From positions 682,001 to 746,000 of the forward strand of contig NZ_CP132339.1 in NCBI RefSeq assembly GCF_030944405.1: a stretch of DNA of 64,000 bases, given 5' to 3'. Shown piece by piece: positions 53,229 through 62,935 of the stretch. The translations under genes and the position numbers were made by a program. How positions within the stretch are numbered: the first letter of the stretch is position 1; every line of letters begins with the position of its first letter. The DNA comes from Janthinobacterium sp. J1-1 (lineage in GTDB: Bacteria; Pseudomonadota; Gammaproteobacteria; Burkholderiales; Burkholderiaceae_D). Under the pieces are notes generated by a model. The model made no database searches. It saw only the letters and a program-made list of their open reading frames with translations, and was not told the origin of the DNA.

Positions 53229-54281
53229 ATGAGCAAAACACTGGACACCTTGTGGTACACCCGCTGCCCGGTTCCGACCGGCCTGGGCATCGCGCTGCAG
53301 CGCGGCTGGCTGGAAGAATCGTTCGCGCAGCAGCACACCGCGATCAGGTCGCTGCAGGAGTCGAACGACGCGGCCGTGCGCGAATCGCATTTCGACCATA
53401 CGCTGCAAAATTCGGTGCGCCATGGCGGCAATATCCCCGCCATCTGGGCCCGCGCCAGCGGCCGCGACACCCGCGTGATCGGCCTGTCCTGGGCCGATGA
53501 AATCCAGCTGATTTTGACCTTGCCCGGCTCCGGCATCGACAGCGTGCGCGACCTGAAGGGCCGCAAGTTCGGCCTGCCGCTGTGGCGCAACGTGCAGATC
53601 GATTTTGCGCGCGCCCAGGCCATCCGCGCGCTGGAAAACGCGCTGCGCCTCGATGGCCTGGAAGTGGTCGATGTCGAGCTGGTCGACTTCGTGATCGAAC
53701 GGCGCCACAGCGACGAGCCGGTGCAGCGCATCGACGGCAAGGCGGACCTCAGCACCGGCGGCGGCTCGCGCAATGCGGAGCTGGTAGGGCTGCTGCGCGG
53801 CGAAGTCGATGCGATCTTCCTCAAGGGAGCGCATGCGGCGCAGCTGGTCCACCATTTCGGCCTGCAGGTGGTGATCGACACGGGCGCGCATCCGGAACCG
53901 CTGGTGCGCGCCAACAATGGCACGCCGCGCACCTTGACGGTGGACCAGCATCTGCTCGACCATCATCCCGAAACGGCCGTGCGGCTGGTGGAAGCGACGC
54001 TGCGCGCCGACGAATGGGCACGCGCCCATCCTGCCGAGGCGCGCCAGTTCCTGGCCCGCGAAACCAACAGCAACGACTTCTGGGTGCGCCGCGCGTATGG
54101 CGAGGATGCCCACCTGCGCCTGCGCACCGATTTCGACCCGACCTCGATCGCGGCGCTGCAGGACTTCACCGATTTCCTGCAGCGCTGGCAGTTCATCCCC
54201 GCCACCTTCGACGTGCGCGGCTGGATCGATGTGGCGCCACATGAACAGGCCCGCGCGCGCTTGCACGCGCAGGCCGCGTGA
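53229..54281 (+). CDS. DszB-like aryl-sulfinate desulfinase (active-site residues present)
   Basis: About 350 residues, no signal peptide. The ATG at 53229 has AGGAG 6 bases upstream; ATGs at 53211 and 53226 are in frame. It resembles 2'-hydroxybiphenyl-2-sulfinate desulfinase DszB, the last enzyme of the dibenzothiophene 4S pathway, which removes sulfite from an aryl sulfinate. The nucleophile lies in YTRCPVP (Cys13; DszB YSNCPVP, Cys27), the general base in SHFDH (His54; His60) and the oxyanion-type arginine in VRHGG (Arg64; Arg70), with the same 10-residue His-Arg spacing. The rest is the two-lobed SsuA-like fold. The natural substrate is probably not dibenzothiophene-derived; an aryl or alkyl sulfinate is the inference. 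Confidence 0.8.
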   Translation: MSKTLDTLWYTRCPVPTGLGIALQRGWLEESFAQQHTAIRSLQESNDAAVRESHFDHTLQNSVRHGGNIPAIWARASGRDTRVIGLSWADEIQLILTLPGSGIDSVRDLKGRKFGLPLWRNVQIDFARAQAIRALENALRLDGLEVVDVELVDFVIERRHSDEPVQRIDGKADLSTGGGSRNAELVGLLRGEVDAIFLKGAHAAQLVHHFGLQVVIDTGAHPEPLVRANNGTPRTLTVDQHLLDHHPETAVRLVEATLRADEWARAHPAEARQFLARETNSNDFWVRRAYGEDAHLRLRTDFDPTSIAALQDFTDFLQRWQFIPATFDVRGWIDVAPHEQARARLHAQAA

Positions 54282-54290
54282 GGAGCGGCC

Positions 54291-55337
54291 ATGAGCAATC
54301 CAGGTTTGCAGCAACTGTGGTTCACCCGCTGCCCCGTGCCGACCGCCACCGGCCTGGCCTACAAGCTGGGCTGGCTGGAGCAGGAATTCGCGCCCGACGG
54401 CATTGCCGTGGCCACCCTGCAGGAGCAGCCGGCCGGCAGCGCGCTGGCGCGCCACCACTATGACCACGACCTGCCCGAGCTGATACGCGAGGGCGGCAAC
54501 ATGCTGGCGCTGGCCGCGCGCGCGCAGGGCGCCGACACGCGCCTGATCGGCCTGACCTGGATCGACGAGGGCCAGGCCATCATCGTGCGGGCCGGCTCCG
54601 GCCTACGCCAGGCGGCGCAGCTGAAAGGCCTGCGCGTGGCGCTGCCGGCGTATGTCGACGATCCGATCGCCGCCCATGTGCGCGGCTGCAGCATCGCGCG
54701 CGGCATGACGCTGCATGGCGTCAAGGGCGTGCTGGCCTTTGCCGGCCTGTCGCTGGACGACGTGCGCTTTGTCGAGGTGGAAGCGGCGCTGCGGCGCGAT
54801 GGCCCCGCCGGCGGCCTGCAGGGGCTGTGGGCGGGGCTGGAGCACCTGGCCGCCGGCCGCGTCGACGCAGTCTATGTGAAGGGGGCGGCGGCGCTCGATG
54901 CGGCGCGGCGGCTGGGACTGGAAGTGGGCATCGACATCGATGCGCTGCCGCAGCGCTACCGGGTCAACAACGGCACGCCGCGGCCGATCACGGTGCACCG
55001 CCGCCTGCTCGAGGAACATCCGGAACTGGTGGCGCGCTTCCTGGCGCAGGGCCTGCGCGCGGCCGACTGGGCGGCCGGCAACCTGGAGGGCGTACAACGC
55101 GTGCTGCAGGATGAAACGCGCGGCAGCGCGCAGGCGGTGAGCGAGGCCTATCGCGACGGTTTTCACCAGGCCCTGCATCCCGACCTGTCGCCGGAGCGGC
55201 TGGCGCTGCTGCGCCGGCAGGCGGATTTTTTGCTGCTGCACGGCTTTCTCGACGCCGACATCGACCTCGACGCCTGGACCGATCACCGGCCGCTGGCGGC
55301 GGCCCGCTTGCTGCTGCTGGAGCGCGAGGCAGCCTGA
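54291..55337 (+). CDS. DszB-like desulfinase paralogue (active-site residues present)
   Basis: A 348-residue cytoplasmic protein, 9 bases after its paralogue, with GAGGAG 5 bases before the ATG. It keeps the catalytic set: Cys14 in FTRCPVP, His56 in RHHYDH, Arg66 in IREGG, and the GG that follows. Common segments with the paralogue are DTRLIGLTWIDE, LKGLRVALP, GRVDAVYVKGAAAL, RVNNGTPRPITVHRRLLEEHPELV and the C-terminal DFLLLHGFLD. Two linked active copies may form a heteromer or handle different substrates. Shared control by the sigma-54 promoter at 53158 is likely. It converges with the phosphoethanolamine transferase gene. Confidence 0.8.
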   Translation: MSNPGLQQLWFTRCPVPTATGLAYKLGWLEQEFAPDGIAVATLQEQPAGSALARHHYDHDLPELIREGGNMLALAARAQGADTRLIGLTWIDEGQAIIVRAGSGLRQAAQLKGLRVALPAYVDDPIAAHVRGCSIARGMTLHGVKGVLAFAGLSLDDVRFVEVEAALRRDGPAGGLQGLWAGLEHLAAGRVDAVYVKGAAALDAARRLGLEVGIDIDALPQRYRVNNGTPRPITVHRRLLEEHPELVARFLAQGLRAADWAAGNLEGVQRVLQDETRGSAQAVSEAYRDGFHQALHPDLSPERLALLRRQADFLLLHGFLDADIDLDAWTDHRPLAAARLLLLEREAA

Positions 55338-55343
55338 CGCGGT

Positions 55344-57176
55344 TTATTTCTCCTGCTTCCTTGGCGTGCTCCTGTCGATCACTTCGCGGCAGTCGCCGCG
55401 CAAGGTGGCGTTGTCGTAGTCGGTCCAGCCGTAGCTGTCGACATAGCGCTTGTGCTGCCTGAAGCTGGCGTTGGCGATGCTCCATTCGGGCTGTTCGCCG
55501 GCGTAGCGGATGTCGCCCAGGTCGAGCAGGGTGTGGAACATGTTTTCGGTCGACAGCTTCGACTTCCGATGGCGGCGCACCTGCTTGACCTTGTCCGGGT
55601 AGCGCAGCGCGAATTGCGGCGAGTACCAGACAAACGAGGGCACGTGGAATTCGAACTGCGTGTTGTGGCCGTGGAAAGCCAGGCGGCAGGTGCCGTCGTA
55701 CAGGGTCTGGCCGTGGTCGGACACATACACGAGCGAGCTGCGCAGCGCCGTGCGTTCGCCGTCGTCCTTCAGCACGCCGATCACATTGGACAGGAACCAG
55801 TCCGTGTACAGGATCGAACTGTCATAGCTGTTGCTCAGCTGCGGCTTGATGGCGGTATCCGTGTAGACCGGCTTGTCGACGCCGAACAGCGAGGGTTGCC
55901 ACTTGTCGAACTCCTTCGGATAGCGCTGGCTGTAGTTCCAGTGGCTGCCCAGGGTGTGCAGCACGATCAGTTTTTTCGGCGCCGGGTCGGCCAGCGCGTT
56001 CTTGAACGGGTCGAGCAGGATCTGGTCGAAGTTCGAGCTGTTGGTAAAGCCGCCCAGGTTCAGGAACTGCACCACGTCGGCCTCCTTGGCAAATACGGAA
56101 ACGGGCGTGTCGAACTTGCCGAACGAAATCTGGTTCGACAGCCAGTAGGTCTTGAAGCCCGCTTCCTTGTAGGCGGACAAAAACGATTTTTCCGAAAAGC
56201 CGGCCTTCAGGCTTTCGGTGGCCTTTTTGCGCGAAATGATCACCGGCACCGACAATCGCGTGGCCGAGACGGCCGTGATGACGTCGGCCAGCGGCACCAG
56301 GTTGTCTTCCTGCTTGAGCAGGGGATTGGTGTCGCGCGCATAGCCGTTCAGGCTCCAGCGGTCATAGCGCGACGATTCGCCGATCACCATCACCACCACT
56401 TCCGGCTGCGTGTCGGGGTCCTGCTGGTGGGCGCCGAAGGTGAAGCGGCTGCTCTTGTCGCCCAGTTCGGCCAGGTAGCGGCGCTCCTTGTAGAAATCAT
56501 AGCCGCGCGCCATCAGGCCGAAGGGCCAGGCGCCGCTGACGGTCTCGACACCGTAGGGCAGGCGCAGCCAGCGCGGCAGGGCCGGCCAGTCCAGGCCGGT
56601 GTCGTCGGCACCCTCGATGCCGGCCTCGGTGCTGGCAGAGGAGTGGGCGGCCGGCGCGCCGGCGGCAATGCCGAATTCATGGCCGTACCACCAGCCGGCG
56701 CCCAGCAGCAGCAAGACGGCGATGGCGGCCGGCCGGCTTTTGCCGCGCCAGTCCAGGCTGCGCGTGCGCGTCGCCGCATACCAGCTGAGCAGGCACCACA
56801 GGAGCACGCCCAGCATCACGGCGCCCATCAGCCACACTTTCTGGCCGAGGAATTCCATCGCTTCCTTGGGGCTGGTCTCGAAGATGATGCCCAGGTGGTG
56901 GGTGGAGATGCCCTGGCCATAGAACACGAACAGGTAAATCTCGGTCGGCAGCGCCAGGAAGGCGGGCACCAGCAGCCAGTGAAAATACGCGGGGCGTTGG
57001 AAGATGCTCCACACGGCCAGCCAGGCCAGCAGCTCGAAGCCCAGTAACTGCCACGGGTGTTCGGGCGTGCGTCCCAGCAACACCGGCAGGAAGGGCACGG
57101 CCGTAAGCAGCGCGTAGGTCAGCAGCAGGAAGGCGTTGGCCAGGCTGGCGCCGGCAGGGCGAAACAAGGAGCGCAT
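55344..57176 (-). CDS. Phosphoethanolamine transferase (sulfatase fold), inner membrane
   Basis: A 610-residue protein of the EptA/CptA family: about five N-terminal membrane helices (residues ~10-175) and a periplasmic alkaline-phosphatase-like catalytic domain. The nucleophile region reads VMVIGESSRYDRW, with Ser where many family members use Thr; metal ligands are expected in LHTLGSHW and VYVSDHGQTLYDG. Members move phosphoethanolamine from phosphatidylethanolamine to lipopolysaccharide core or lipid A, lowering negative charge and polymyxin binding. Whether the target is core (CptA-like) or lipid A is not decidable here. It is divergent from the ribosomal cluster. Confidence 0.88.
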   Translation of the reverse strand: MRSLFRPAGASLANAFLLLTYALLTAVPFLPVLLGRTPEHPWQLLGFELLAWLAVWSIFQRPAYFHWLLVPAFLALPTEIYLFVFYGQGISTHHLGIIFETSPKEAMEFLGQKVWLMGAVMLGVLLWCLLSWYAATRTRSLDWRGKSRPAAIAVLLLLGAGWWYGHEFGIAAGAPAAHSSASTEAGIEGADDTGLDWPALPRWLRLPYGVETVSGAWPFGLMARGYDFYKERRYLAELGDKSSRFTFGAHQQDPDTQPEVVVMVIGESSRYDRWSLNGYARDTNPLLKQEDNLVPLADVITAVSATRLSVPVIISRKKATESLKAGFSEKSFLSAYKEAGFKTYWLSNQISFGKFDTPVSVFAKEADVVQFLNLGGFTNSSNFDQILLDPFKNALADPAPKKLIVLHTLGSHWNYSQRYPKEFDKWQPSLFGVDKPVYTDTAIKPQLSNSYDSSILYTDWFLSNVIGVLKDDGERTALRSSLVYVSDHGQTLYDGTCRLAFHGHNTQFEFHVPSFVWYSPQFALRYPDKVKQVRRHRKSKLSTENMFHTLLDLGDIRYAGEQPEWSIANASFRQHKRYVDSYGWTDYDNATLRGDCREVIDRSTPRKQEK

Positions 57177-57361
57177 AAGGGATGGCGGCGGGGCGGCAGC
57201 GAAAAAATGTCCGCTATTATCATTCCTTTTGTCATCTTGCGGTCGTTCAACATGGCGCTTGCCATCGCGGCGGCATCGGGGCTTGCATTGGAAAAATTGG
57301 CGTAAATGCCACGAACGGGCGTTTACTTTGCTCTTTTTTATAGCAAAAAGCCGTAAACTGA

Positions 57362-57390
57362 TTGACCCCCTGTAACACTAGGTCTAAACT
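57362..57390 (+). promoter_or_regulatory. Sigma-70 promoter of the rpsL-rpsG-fusA-tuf cluster
   Basis: TTGACC (57362-57367), a 17-base spacer and TAAACT (57385-57390) make a near-consensus promoter. The start of transcription would be near 57397, leaving a leader of about 170 bases before rpsL, long enough for regulation. The region 57177-57361 upstream holds AT-rich tracts but no recognisable gene. Confidence 0.78.
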
Positions 57391-57568
57391 AGCGAGTTCT
57401 CGATTTTATTCTGCACATCGTTTACGTGTTACCTGGCATTTCTCAGCCGCTCCTCGTCGAGTGGCTACGGGCGCCTGCGGTGTGGAACGATAAAAGCGGG
57501 ACGAGGTTTTAGTCGCCGGGCAGCAATGTCCGGGTTATTAATCGTAGTTTTTTGTTGGATTTATAACG

Positions 57569-57952
57569 ATGCCAACCATCAATCAATTGATTCGCAATCC
57601 ACGCGTCGCCTTGACCGTGAAGAGCAAATCGCCGGCGCTGGAAAACAGCCCGCAAAAACGTGGCGTCTGCACACGTGTTTACACCACGACTCCAAAGAAG
57701 CCTAACTCGGCTCTGCGTAAAGTCGCCAAAGTACGTCTGACCAACGGTTTCGAAGTGATTTCGTACATCGGCGGTGAAGGCCACAACCTGCAAGAGCACA
57801 GCGTTGTTCTGCTGCGCGGCGGTCGTGTAAAAGATTTGCCAGGTGTTCGTTACCACATGGTTCGCGGTGCTCTGGATACCCAAGGCGTCAAAGACCGTAA
57901 GCAATCGCGTTCGAAATACGGTACCAAGCGCGCTAAAGCAGGCAAGAAGTAA
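57569..57952 (+). CDS. rpsL: 30S ribosomal protein S12
   Basis: A 127-residue decoding-centre protein. The family core is intact: [28 protein letters not shown] and [31 protein letters not shown]. The lysines changed in streptomycin-resistant mutants (K43 and K88 in E. coli numbering, in PKKPNS and GRVKDL) are the wild-type residues. It is the first gene of the str-type cluster. No rpoB/rpoC precedes it within this window, and the upstream neighbour runs the other way. Confidence 0.98.
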   Translation: MPTINQLIRNPRVALTVKSKSPALENSPQKRGVCTRVYTTTPKKPNSALRKVAKVRLTNGFEVISYIGGEGHNLQEHSVVLLRGGRVKDLPGVRYHMVRGALDTQGVKDRKQSRSKYGTKRAKAGKK

Positions 57953-58102
57953 TAGTTGTAGCAGCAAACCCAAGTTTCGCTCAGTGGCAACTAACTAAGT
58001 GAATGTAGTCGACCGCATCTGGTCGAGTAAGTGGGTGACTATGATGGTCGTCCGCGAGTGTGCGAAGAACGCGCGCTCAACTGAAGATTGAAAGGAATTG
58101 AT

Positions 58103-58573
58103 ATGCCACGTCGTCGTGAAGTACCCAAGCGCGAAATTTTGCCAGATCCAAAATTCGGCAACACTGATGTCGCCAAATTCGTAAACGTGTTGATGCTGTC
58201 CGGTAAAAAATCGGTTGCAGAAAACATCATCTACGGTGCTTTCGAGCACATCGCAGCGAAATCGGGTAAAGATCCACTCGAAGTTTTTGTTACCGCAATC
58301 AACAACGCCAAGCCGCTCGTTGAGGTGAAATCCCGTCGCGTCGGTGGTGCAAACTACCAGGTGCCGGTCGAAGTTCGCCCAGTGCGTCGTATGGCCCTGT
58401 CCATGCGTTGGTTGCGCGAAGCTGCTAACAAGCGCAGCGAAAAATCGATGCCACAACGCCTCGGCGGTGAGCTGATGGAAGCGGCTGAAAGCCGCGGCGG
58501 CGCGATGAAAAAACGCGACGAAGTCCATCGCATGGCTGAAGCGAACAAAGCGTTCTCGCATTTCCGCTTCTAA
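58103..58573 (+). CDS. rpsG: 30S ribosomal protein S7
   Basis: A 156-residue protein from the ATG at 58103 ([16 protein letters not shown]), with AAAGGAA 6 bases upstream; upstream in-frame codons add nothing family-like. It organises the 30S head and binds the 3' major domain of 16S rRNA. Family segments are [36 protein letters not shown] and [17 protein letters not shown]. It is 150 bases downstream of rpsL; S7 is the translational repressor of this operon in E. coli, and the long spacer could hold an equivalent site. Confidence 0.98.
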   Translation: MPRRREVPKREILPDPKFGNTDVAKFVNVLMLSGKKSVAENIIYGAFEHIAAKSGKDPLEVFVTAINNAKPLVEVKSRRVGGANYQVPVEVRPVRRMALSMRWLREAANKRSEKSMPQRLGGELMEAAESRGGAMKKRDEVHRMAEANKAFSHFRF

Positions 58574-58681
58574 TAAAAAGCCAGCTACCGCAAGGCGGCT
58601 GTCAAGTATCTGTTGTTCGAGGCCGGGCTCATTTTTGCAAAAAAATGCTGCTCGGTTTTGTCCATTCATTTAGGATTAATT

Positions 58682-60787
58682 ATGGCCCGCAAGACCCCCA
58701 TTGAGCGCTACCGCAATATCGGTATCTCCGCTCACATCGATGCAGGTAAGACGACCACCACCGAACGCGTACTGTTCTACACCGGTATCAATCACAAGAT
58801 TGGTGAAGTGCATGATGGCGCCGCCACCATGGACTGGATGGAGCAAGAGCAAGAGCGCGGCATCACGATTACCTCGGCAGCGACCACCTGCTTCTGGAAG
58901 GGCATGGCAGGTAACTTCCCTGAGCACCACATCAACATCATCGACACCCCGGGCCACGTTGACTTCACGATTGAAGTTGAACGCTCGATGCGCGTGCTCG
59001 ATGGCGCCTGCATGGTTTACTGTGCAGTCGGCGGCGTGCAGCCACAATCGGAAACGGTATGGCGCCAGGCTAACAAGTACAAAGTGCCACGTCTGGCCTT
59101 CGTGAACAAGATGGACCGTACCGGCGCCAACTTCTTCAAGGTCTACGAGCAGATGCGTGCCCGCCTGAAAGCCAACCCGATTCCGCTGCAGATTCCTATC
59201 GGCGCCGAAGAGAACTTCCTGGGCGTGGTCGATCTGGTCAAGATGAAGGCCGTGTATTGGGACGACGCGTCGCAAGGCATGAAGTTCGACTACCGTGATA
59301 TCCCTGCAGAGCTGGCTGATCAAGCCGCCGAGTGGCGCGAGAAGATGGTCGAAGCGGCTGCCGAAGCGTCGGAAGAGCTGATGAACAAGTACCTGGAAGA
59401 AGGCGACCTGACGGAAGCTGAAATCAAGGCGGCTCTGCGCGCGCGTACGCTGGCATCGGAAATCGTGCCGATGATGTGCGGTACGGCGTTCAAGAACAAG
59501 GGCGTTCAAGCCATGCTGGACGGCGTGATCGAATACCTGCCATCGCCAATCGACATCAAGCCGGTCGAAGGCATGGACGAAGATGACCAGCCGACGTCGC
59601 GTAAAGCGTCGGACGACGAGAAATTCGCCGCGCTGGCATTCAAGATCATGACCGACCCATTCGTGGGCCAGCTGATCTTCTTCCGCGTCTATTCGGGCAC
59701 GATCAATTCGGGCGACACCGTCTACAATCCGATCAAGGGCAAGAAAGAACGCCTGGGTCGTATTCTGCAGATGCACGCGAATCAGCGCGAAGAAATCAAG
59801 GAAGTGCGCGCCGGCGATATCGCCGCTGCCGTTGGTCTGAAAGATGCAACCACGGGCGAAACCCTGTGCGATCCTTCGGCCATCATCACCCTGGAAAAAA
59901 TGGTTTTCCCTGAGCCAGTGATCTCGCAGGCCGTCGAGCCGAAGACCAAGGCCGACCAGGAAAAAATGGGCCTGGCGCTGAACCGCCTGGCACAGGAAGA
60001 TCCTTCGTTCCGCGTGAAGACCGATGAAGAATCGGGCCAGACCATCATCGGTGGTATGGGCGAGTTGCACCTGGAAATTATCGTTGACCGCATGAAACGT
60101 GAATTCAACGTTGAAGCGACCGTCGGCAAGCCACAAGTGGCTTACCGCGAAACGATCCGCAAAACTTGCGAAGAGTCGGAAGGCAAATTCGTCAAGCAAT
60201 CGGGTGGTCGTGGTCAATACGGTCACGTGGTTCTGAAGATCGAACCGCAAGAACCGGGCAAGGGTTTCGAATTCGTTGACGCGATCAAGGGCGGTACCGT
60301 TCCTCGCGAATACATCCCTGCAGTTGAAAAAGGTGTGCGCGACACGCTGACCTCGGGCGTGATGGCTGGCTACCCAGTGGTAGACGTCAAGGTCACGCTG
60401 TTCTTCGGTTCCTACCATGATGTCGACTCGAACGAAAATGCATTCCGCATGGCCGCTTCGATGGCATTCAAAGATGGCTGCCGCAAAGCATCGCCAGTCA
60501 TCCTGGAGCCGATGATGTCGGTGGAAGTGGAAACGCCGGAAGATTACGCCGGTACCGTGATGGGCGATCTGTCGTCGCGTCGCGGCATGGTGCAAGGTAT
60601 GGACGAGATTGCTGGCGGTGGCGGCAAGATCATCAAGGCCGAAGTACCACTGTCGGAAATGTTCGGTTACTCGACCTCGCTGCGCTCCGCAACGCAAGGC
60701 CGTGCGACTTACTCGATGGAATTCAAGCACTATTCGGAAGCTCCGAAACACGTGACTGAAGCAATCGTAAGCTCGAAAGCTAAGTAA
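58682..60787 (+). CDS. fusA: Elongation factor G
   Basis: A 701-residue translocase GTPase from the ATG at 58682, with TAGGA upstream. G1 [12 protein letters not shown], the switch I threonine in [12 protein letters not shown]3 DTPGHVDF, G4 NKMD and the domain IV tip region are all present, and full length is normal. It promotes mRNA-tRNA movement and, with RRF, ribosome recycling. It lies between rpsG and tuf in the usual order. Confidence 0.98.
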   Translation: MARKTPIERYRNIGISAHIDAGKTTTTERVLFYTGINHKIGEVHDGAATMDWMEQEQERGITITSAATTCFWKGMAGNFPEHHINIIDTPGHVDFTIEVERSMRVLDGACMVYCAVGGVQPQSETVWRQANKYKVPRLAFVNKMDRTGANFFKVYEQMRARLKANPIPLQIPIGAEENFLGVVDLVKMKAVYWDDASQGMKFDYRDIPAELADQAAEWREKMVEAAAEASEELMNKYLEEGDLTEAEIKAALRARTLASEIVPMMCGTAFKNKGVQAMLDGVIEYLPSPIDIKPVEGMDEDDQPTSRKASDDEKFAALAFKIMTDPFVGQLIFFRVYSGTINSGDTVYNPIKGKKERLGRILQMHANQREEIKEVRAGDIAAAVGLKDATTGETLCDPSAIITLEKMVFPEPVISQAVEPKTKADQEKMGLALNRLAQEDPSFRVKTDEESGQTIIGGMGELHLEIIVDRMKREFNVEATVGKPQVAYRETIRKTCEESEGKFVKQSGGRGQYGHVVLKIEPQEPGKGFEFVDAIKGGTVPREYIPAVEKGVRDTLTSGVMAGYPVVDVKVTLFFGSYHDVDSNENAFRMAASMAFKDGCRKASPVILEPMMSVEVETPEDYAGTVMGDLSSRRGMVQGMDEIAGGGGKIIKAEVPLSEMFGYSTSLRSATQGRATYSMEFKHYSEAPKHVTEAIVSSKAK

Positions 60788-60859
60788 TTGTTGTGCCGGA
60801 CCGGCTTTCACGAGAGTGCCGGTCCCTACATTTAAATCATTGTTCTAAGGAAGAATAAA

Positions 60860-62050
60860 ATGGCAAAAGGTAAATTCGAACGGACCAAGCCGCACGTCAA
60901 CGTCGGCACCATCGGCCACGTCGACCACGGTAAAACCACGCTGACCGCTGCAATCGCAACGGTTCTGTCGAAAAAATTCGGCGGCGAAGCCAAAGCATAC
61001 GACCAGATCGATGCGGCTCCAGAAGAAAAAGCACGCGGCATTACCATCAACACCGCTCACGTCGAGTACGAAACGGCTACCCGTCACTACGCGCACGTTG
61101 ACTGCCCAGGCCACGCCGATTACATCAAGAACATGATTACCGGTGCAGCACAGATGGACGGCGCGATCCTGGTTTGCTCGGCAGCTGACGGCCCAATGCC
61201 ACAGACCCGCGAACACATCCTGCTGGCCCGCCAAGTTGGCGTTCCATACATCATCGTGTTCCTGAACAAGTGCGACCTGGTCGACGACGCAGAACTGCTG
61301 GAACTGGTTGAAATGGAAGTGCGCGAGCTGTTGTCGAAGTACGAATTCCCAGGCGACGACCTGCCGATCATCAAAGGTTCGGCACGTATGGCGCTGGAAG
61401 GCAAAGAAGGCGAAATGGGCGTTGACGCAGTACTGCGTCTGGCCGATGCACTCGATGCTTACATCCCGACGCCAGAGCGCGCTGTTGACGGTGCCTTCCT
61501 GATGCCAGTGGAAGACGTGTTCTCGATCTCGGGTCGCGGTACCGTGGTGACCGGTCGTATCGAACGCGGCATCATCAAGGTCGGCGAAGAGATCGAAATC
61601 GTCGGCATCACCGATACCGTCAAAACGACTTGCACCGGCGTGGAAATGTTCCGCAAACTGCTGGACCAAGGTCAAGCAGGCGACAACGTTGGTCTGCTGC
61701 TGCGCGGCACCAAGCGTGAAGACGTGCAACGTGGTCAAGTTCTGGCAAAACCAGGCTCGATCAAACCGCACAACCACTTCACCGGCGAGATCTATGTCCT
61801 GTCGAAAGACGAAGGCGGCCGTCACACGCCATTCTTCAACAACTATCGTCCACAGTTCTACTTCCGTACCACGGACGTAACCGGTTCGATCGAGTTGCCA
61901 GCAGACAAAGAAATGGTCATGCCAGGCGATAACGTGTCGATCACCGTCAAGCTGATCAACCCGATCGCGATGGAAGAAGGTCTGCGCTTCGCTATCCGCG
62001 AAGGCGGCCGTACCGTTGGTGCTGGTGTCGTTGCAAAAATCCTGGCTTAA
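60860..62050 (+). CDS. tuf: Elongation factor Tu
   Basis: A 396-residue GTPase that carries aminoacyl-tRNA to the ribosome. G1 GHVDHGKTT, switch [14 protein letters not shown]3 DCPGHADY and G4 NKCD are intact, as are domains II and III. The kirromycin/elfamycin contact region looks wild type. AAGGAAG lies 9 bases before the ATG. Many betaproteobacteria have a second identical copy elsewhere; only one is in this window. Confidence 0.98.
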   Translation: MAKGKFERTKPHVNVGTIGHVDHGKTTLTAAIATVLSKKFGGEAKAYDQIDAAPEEKARGITINTAHVEYETATRHYAHVDCPGHADYIKNMITGAAQMDGAILVCSAADGPMPQTREHILLARQVGVPYIIVFLNKCDLVDDAELLELVEMEVRELLSKYEFPGDDLPIIKGSARMALEGKEGEMGVDAVLRLADALDAYIPTPERAVDGAFLMPVEDVFSISGRGTVVTGRIERGIIKVGEEIEIVGITDTVKTTCTGVEMFRKLLDQGQAGDNVGLLLRGTKREDVQRGQVLAKPGSIKPHNHFTGEIYVLSKDEGGRHTPFFNNYRPQFYFRTTDVTGSIELPADKEMVMPGDNVSITVKLINPIAMEEGLRFAIREGGRTVGAGVVAKILA

Positions 62051-62065
62051 TTCATAAGCCTATAT

Positions 62066-62103
62066 AAGAAGAAGACGCGTCGTCGCCCGGCGCCCTTCTT
62101 TTT
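62066..62103 (+). terminator. Possible partial terminator after tuf
   Basis: AAGAAG (62069-62074) and CTTCTT (62095-62100) can pair around a GC-rich loop with an internal CGC/GCG pair, followed by T's. The stem is imperfect. It would set rpsJ apart from the genes before it; an extended -10 (TGCTATCAT) near 62133-62141 could then be an rpsJ promoter. Confidence 0.45.
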
Positions 62104-62231
62104 GTTCAACTGCCGGGGTAGGCAAGCATTTTGGTGCTATCATGTCGACCCTGACGGTTGTTGTGTCAGAAATTCCCCGTATGACCTCATTGCCGTGCAG
62201 ACCGCGCGGTTCGTTCTTTTAAGGAAATATC

Positions 62232-62549
62232 ATGTCGGCACCAAACCAAAAAATCCGTATCCGCCTGAAGGCTTTCGATTACAAGCTGATCGACCAGTCC
62301 GCCCTGGAAATCGTTGAAACCGCGAAGCGCACCGGCGCTGTCGTCAAAGGCCCAGTACCGCTGCCTACCCGTATTCAGCGTTTCGATGTGCTGCGTTCCC
62401 CGCACGTCAACAAAACTTCGCGCGATCAGTTCGAGATCCGTACGCACCAACGCCTGATGGACATCGTTGACCCAACGGACAAAACCGTTGACGCGCTGAT
62501 GAAGCTGGATCTGCCAGCTGGTGTTGATGTCGAAATCAAACTGCAATAA
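62232..62549 (+). CDS. rpsJ: 30S ribosomal protein S10 (NusE)
   Basis: A 105-residue protein with the normal S10 sequence ([85 protein letters not shown]). It binds 16S rRNA in the 30S head and, as NusE, joins antitermination complexes. TAAGGAAA lies 7 bases before the ATG. It is followed by a strong terminator and then an unrelated TonB receptor, not by rplC. Confidence 0.98.
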   Translation: MSAPNQKIRIRLKAFDYKLIDQSALEIVETAKRTGAVVKGPVPLPTRIQRFDVLRSPHVNKTSRDQFEIRTHQRLMDIVDPTDKTVDALMKLDLPAGVDVEIKLQ

Positions 62550-62592
62550 TCGATTCAAGGTGGCGGCCGGGGTTTCCTGACCGCCAGCTGAT

Positions 62593-62637
62593 AAAAAGCC
62601 GGGCCTCTTCACGATCGTGGACAGGCCCGGTTTTTTT
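62593..62637. terminator. Strong intrinsic terminator after rpsJ
   Basis: CCGGGCCT (62599-62606) and AGGCCCGG (62623-62630) form an 8-bp stem extended by A-T pairs (AAAAA on the left, TTTTTTT on the right), so it can work in both directions. An inner CACGATCGTG palindrome sits in the loop. It closes the ribosomal cluster. Confidence 0.9.
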
Positions 62638-62935
62638 ACGTCCAGGCAGGTACCTGTCTATACGTTCCGAGCCGGGGCCAGGCAGTGCGCACTATGACAA
62701 TATGGAAAAATTTATTTTAATTCATTGCTAAATGGGCATTGAATATGATTCCAGAAAACAACAGACCACGCACAAAATGAGTCAATCATCACAATATCCG
62801 GCTTTTTCCCTTTGCAGGGCTACTTCGATGTGAGAAATTCATGGCGCACGTTACAAAGTACGATGTTCTTACAAGGAATATCACTTGCTCGTGTCGACAA
62901 TTCATACAATAGAAAACGACAGCTCGGGAGTAGTC
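62638..62935 (+). other. AT-rich leader of the right-edge TonB receptor gene
   Basis: About 300 bases with markedly lower GC than the rest of the window. I see no gene. A TACAAT hexamer near 62915 resembles a -10 box, but no well-spaced -35 partner was found, so no promoter is called. Confidence 0.5.
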
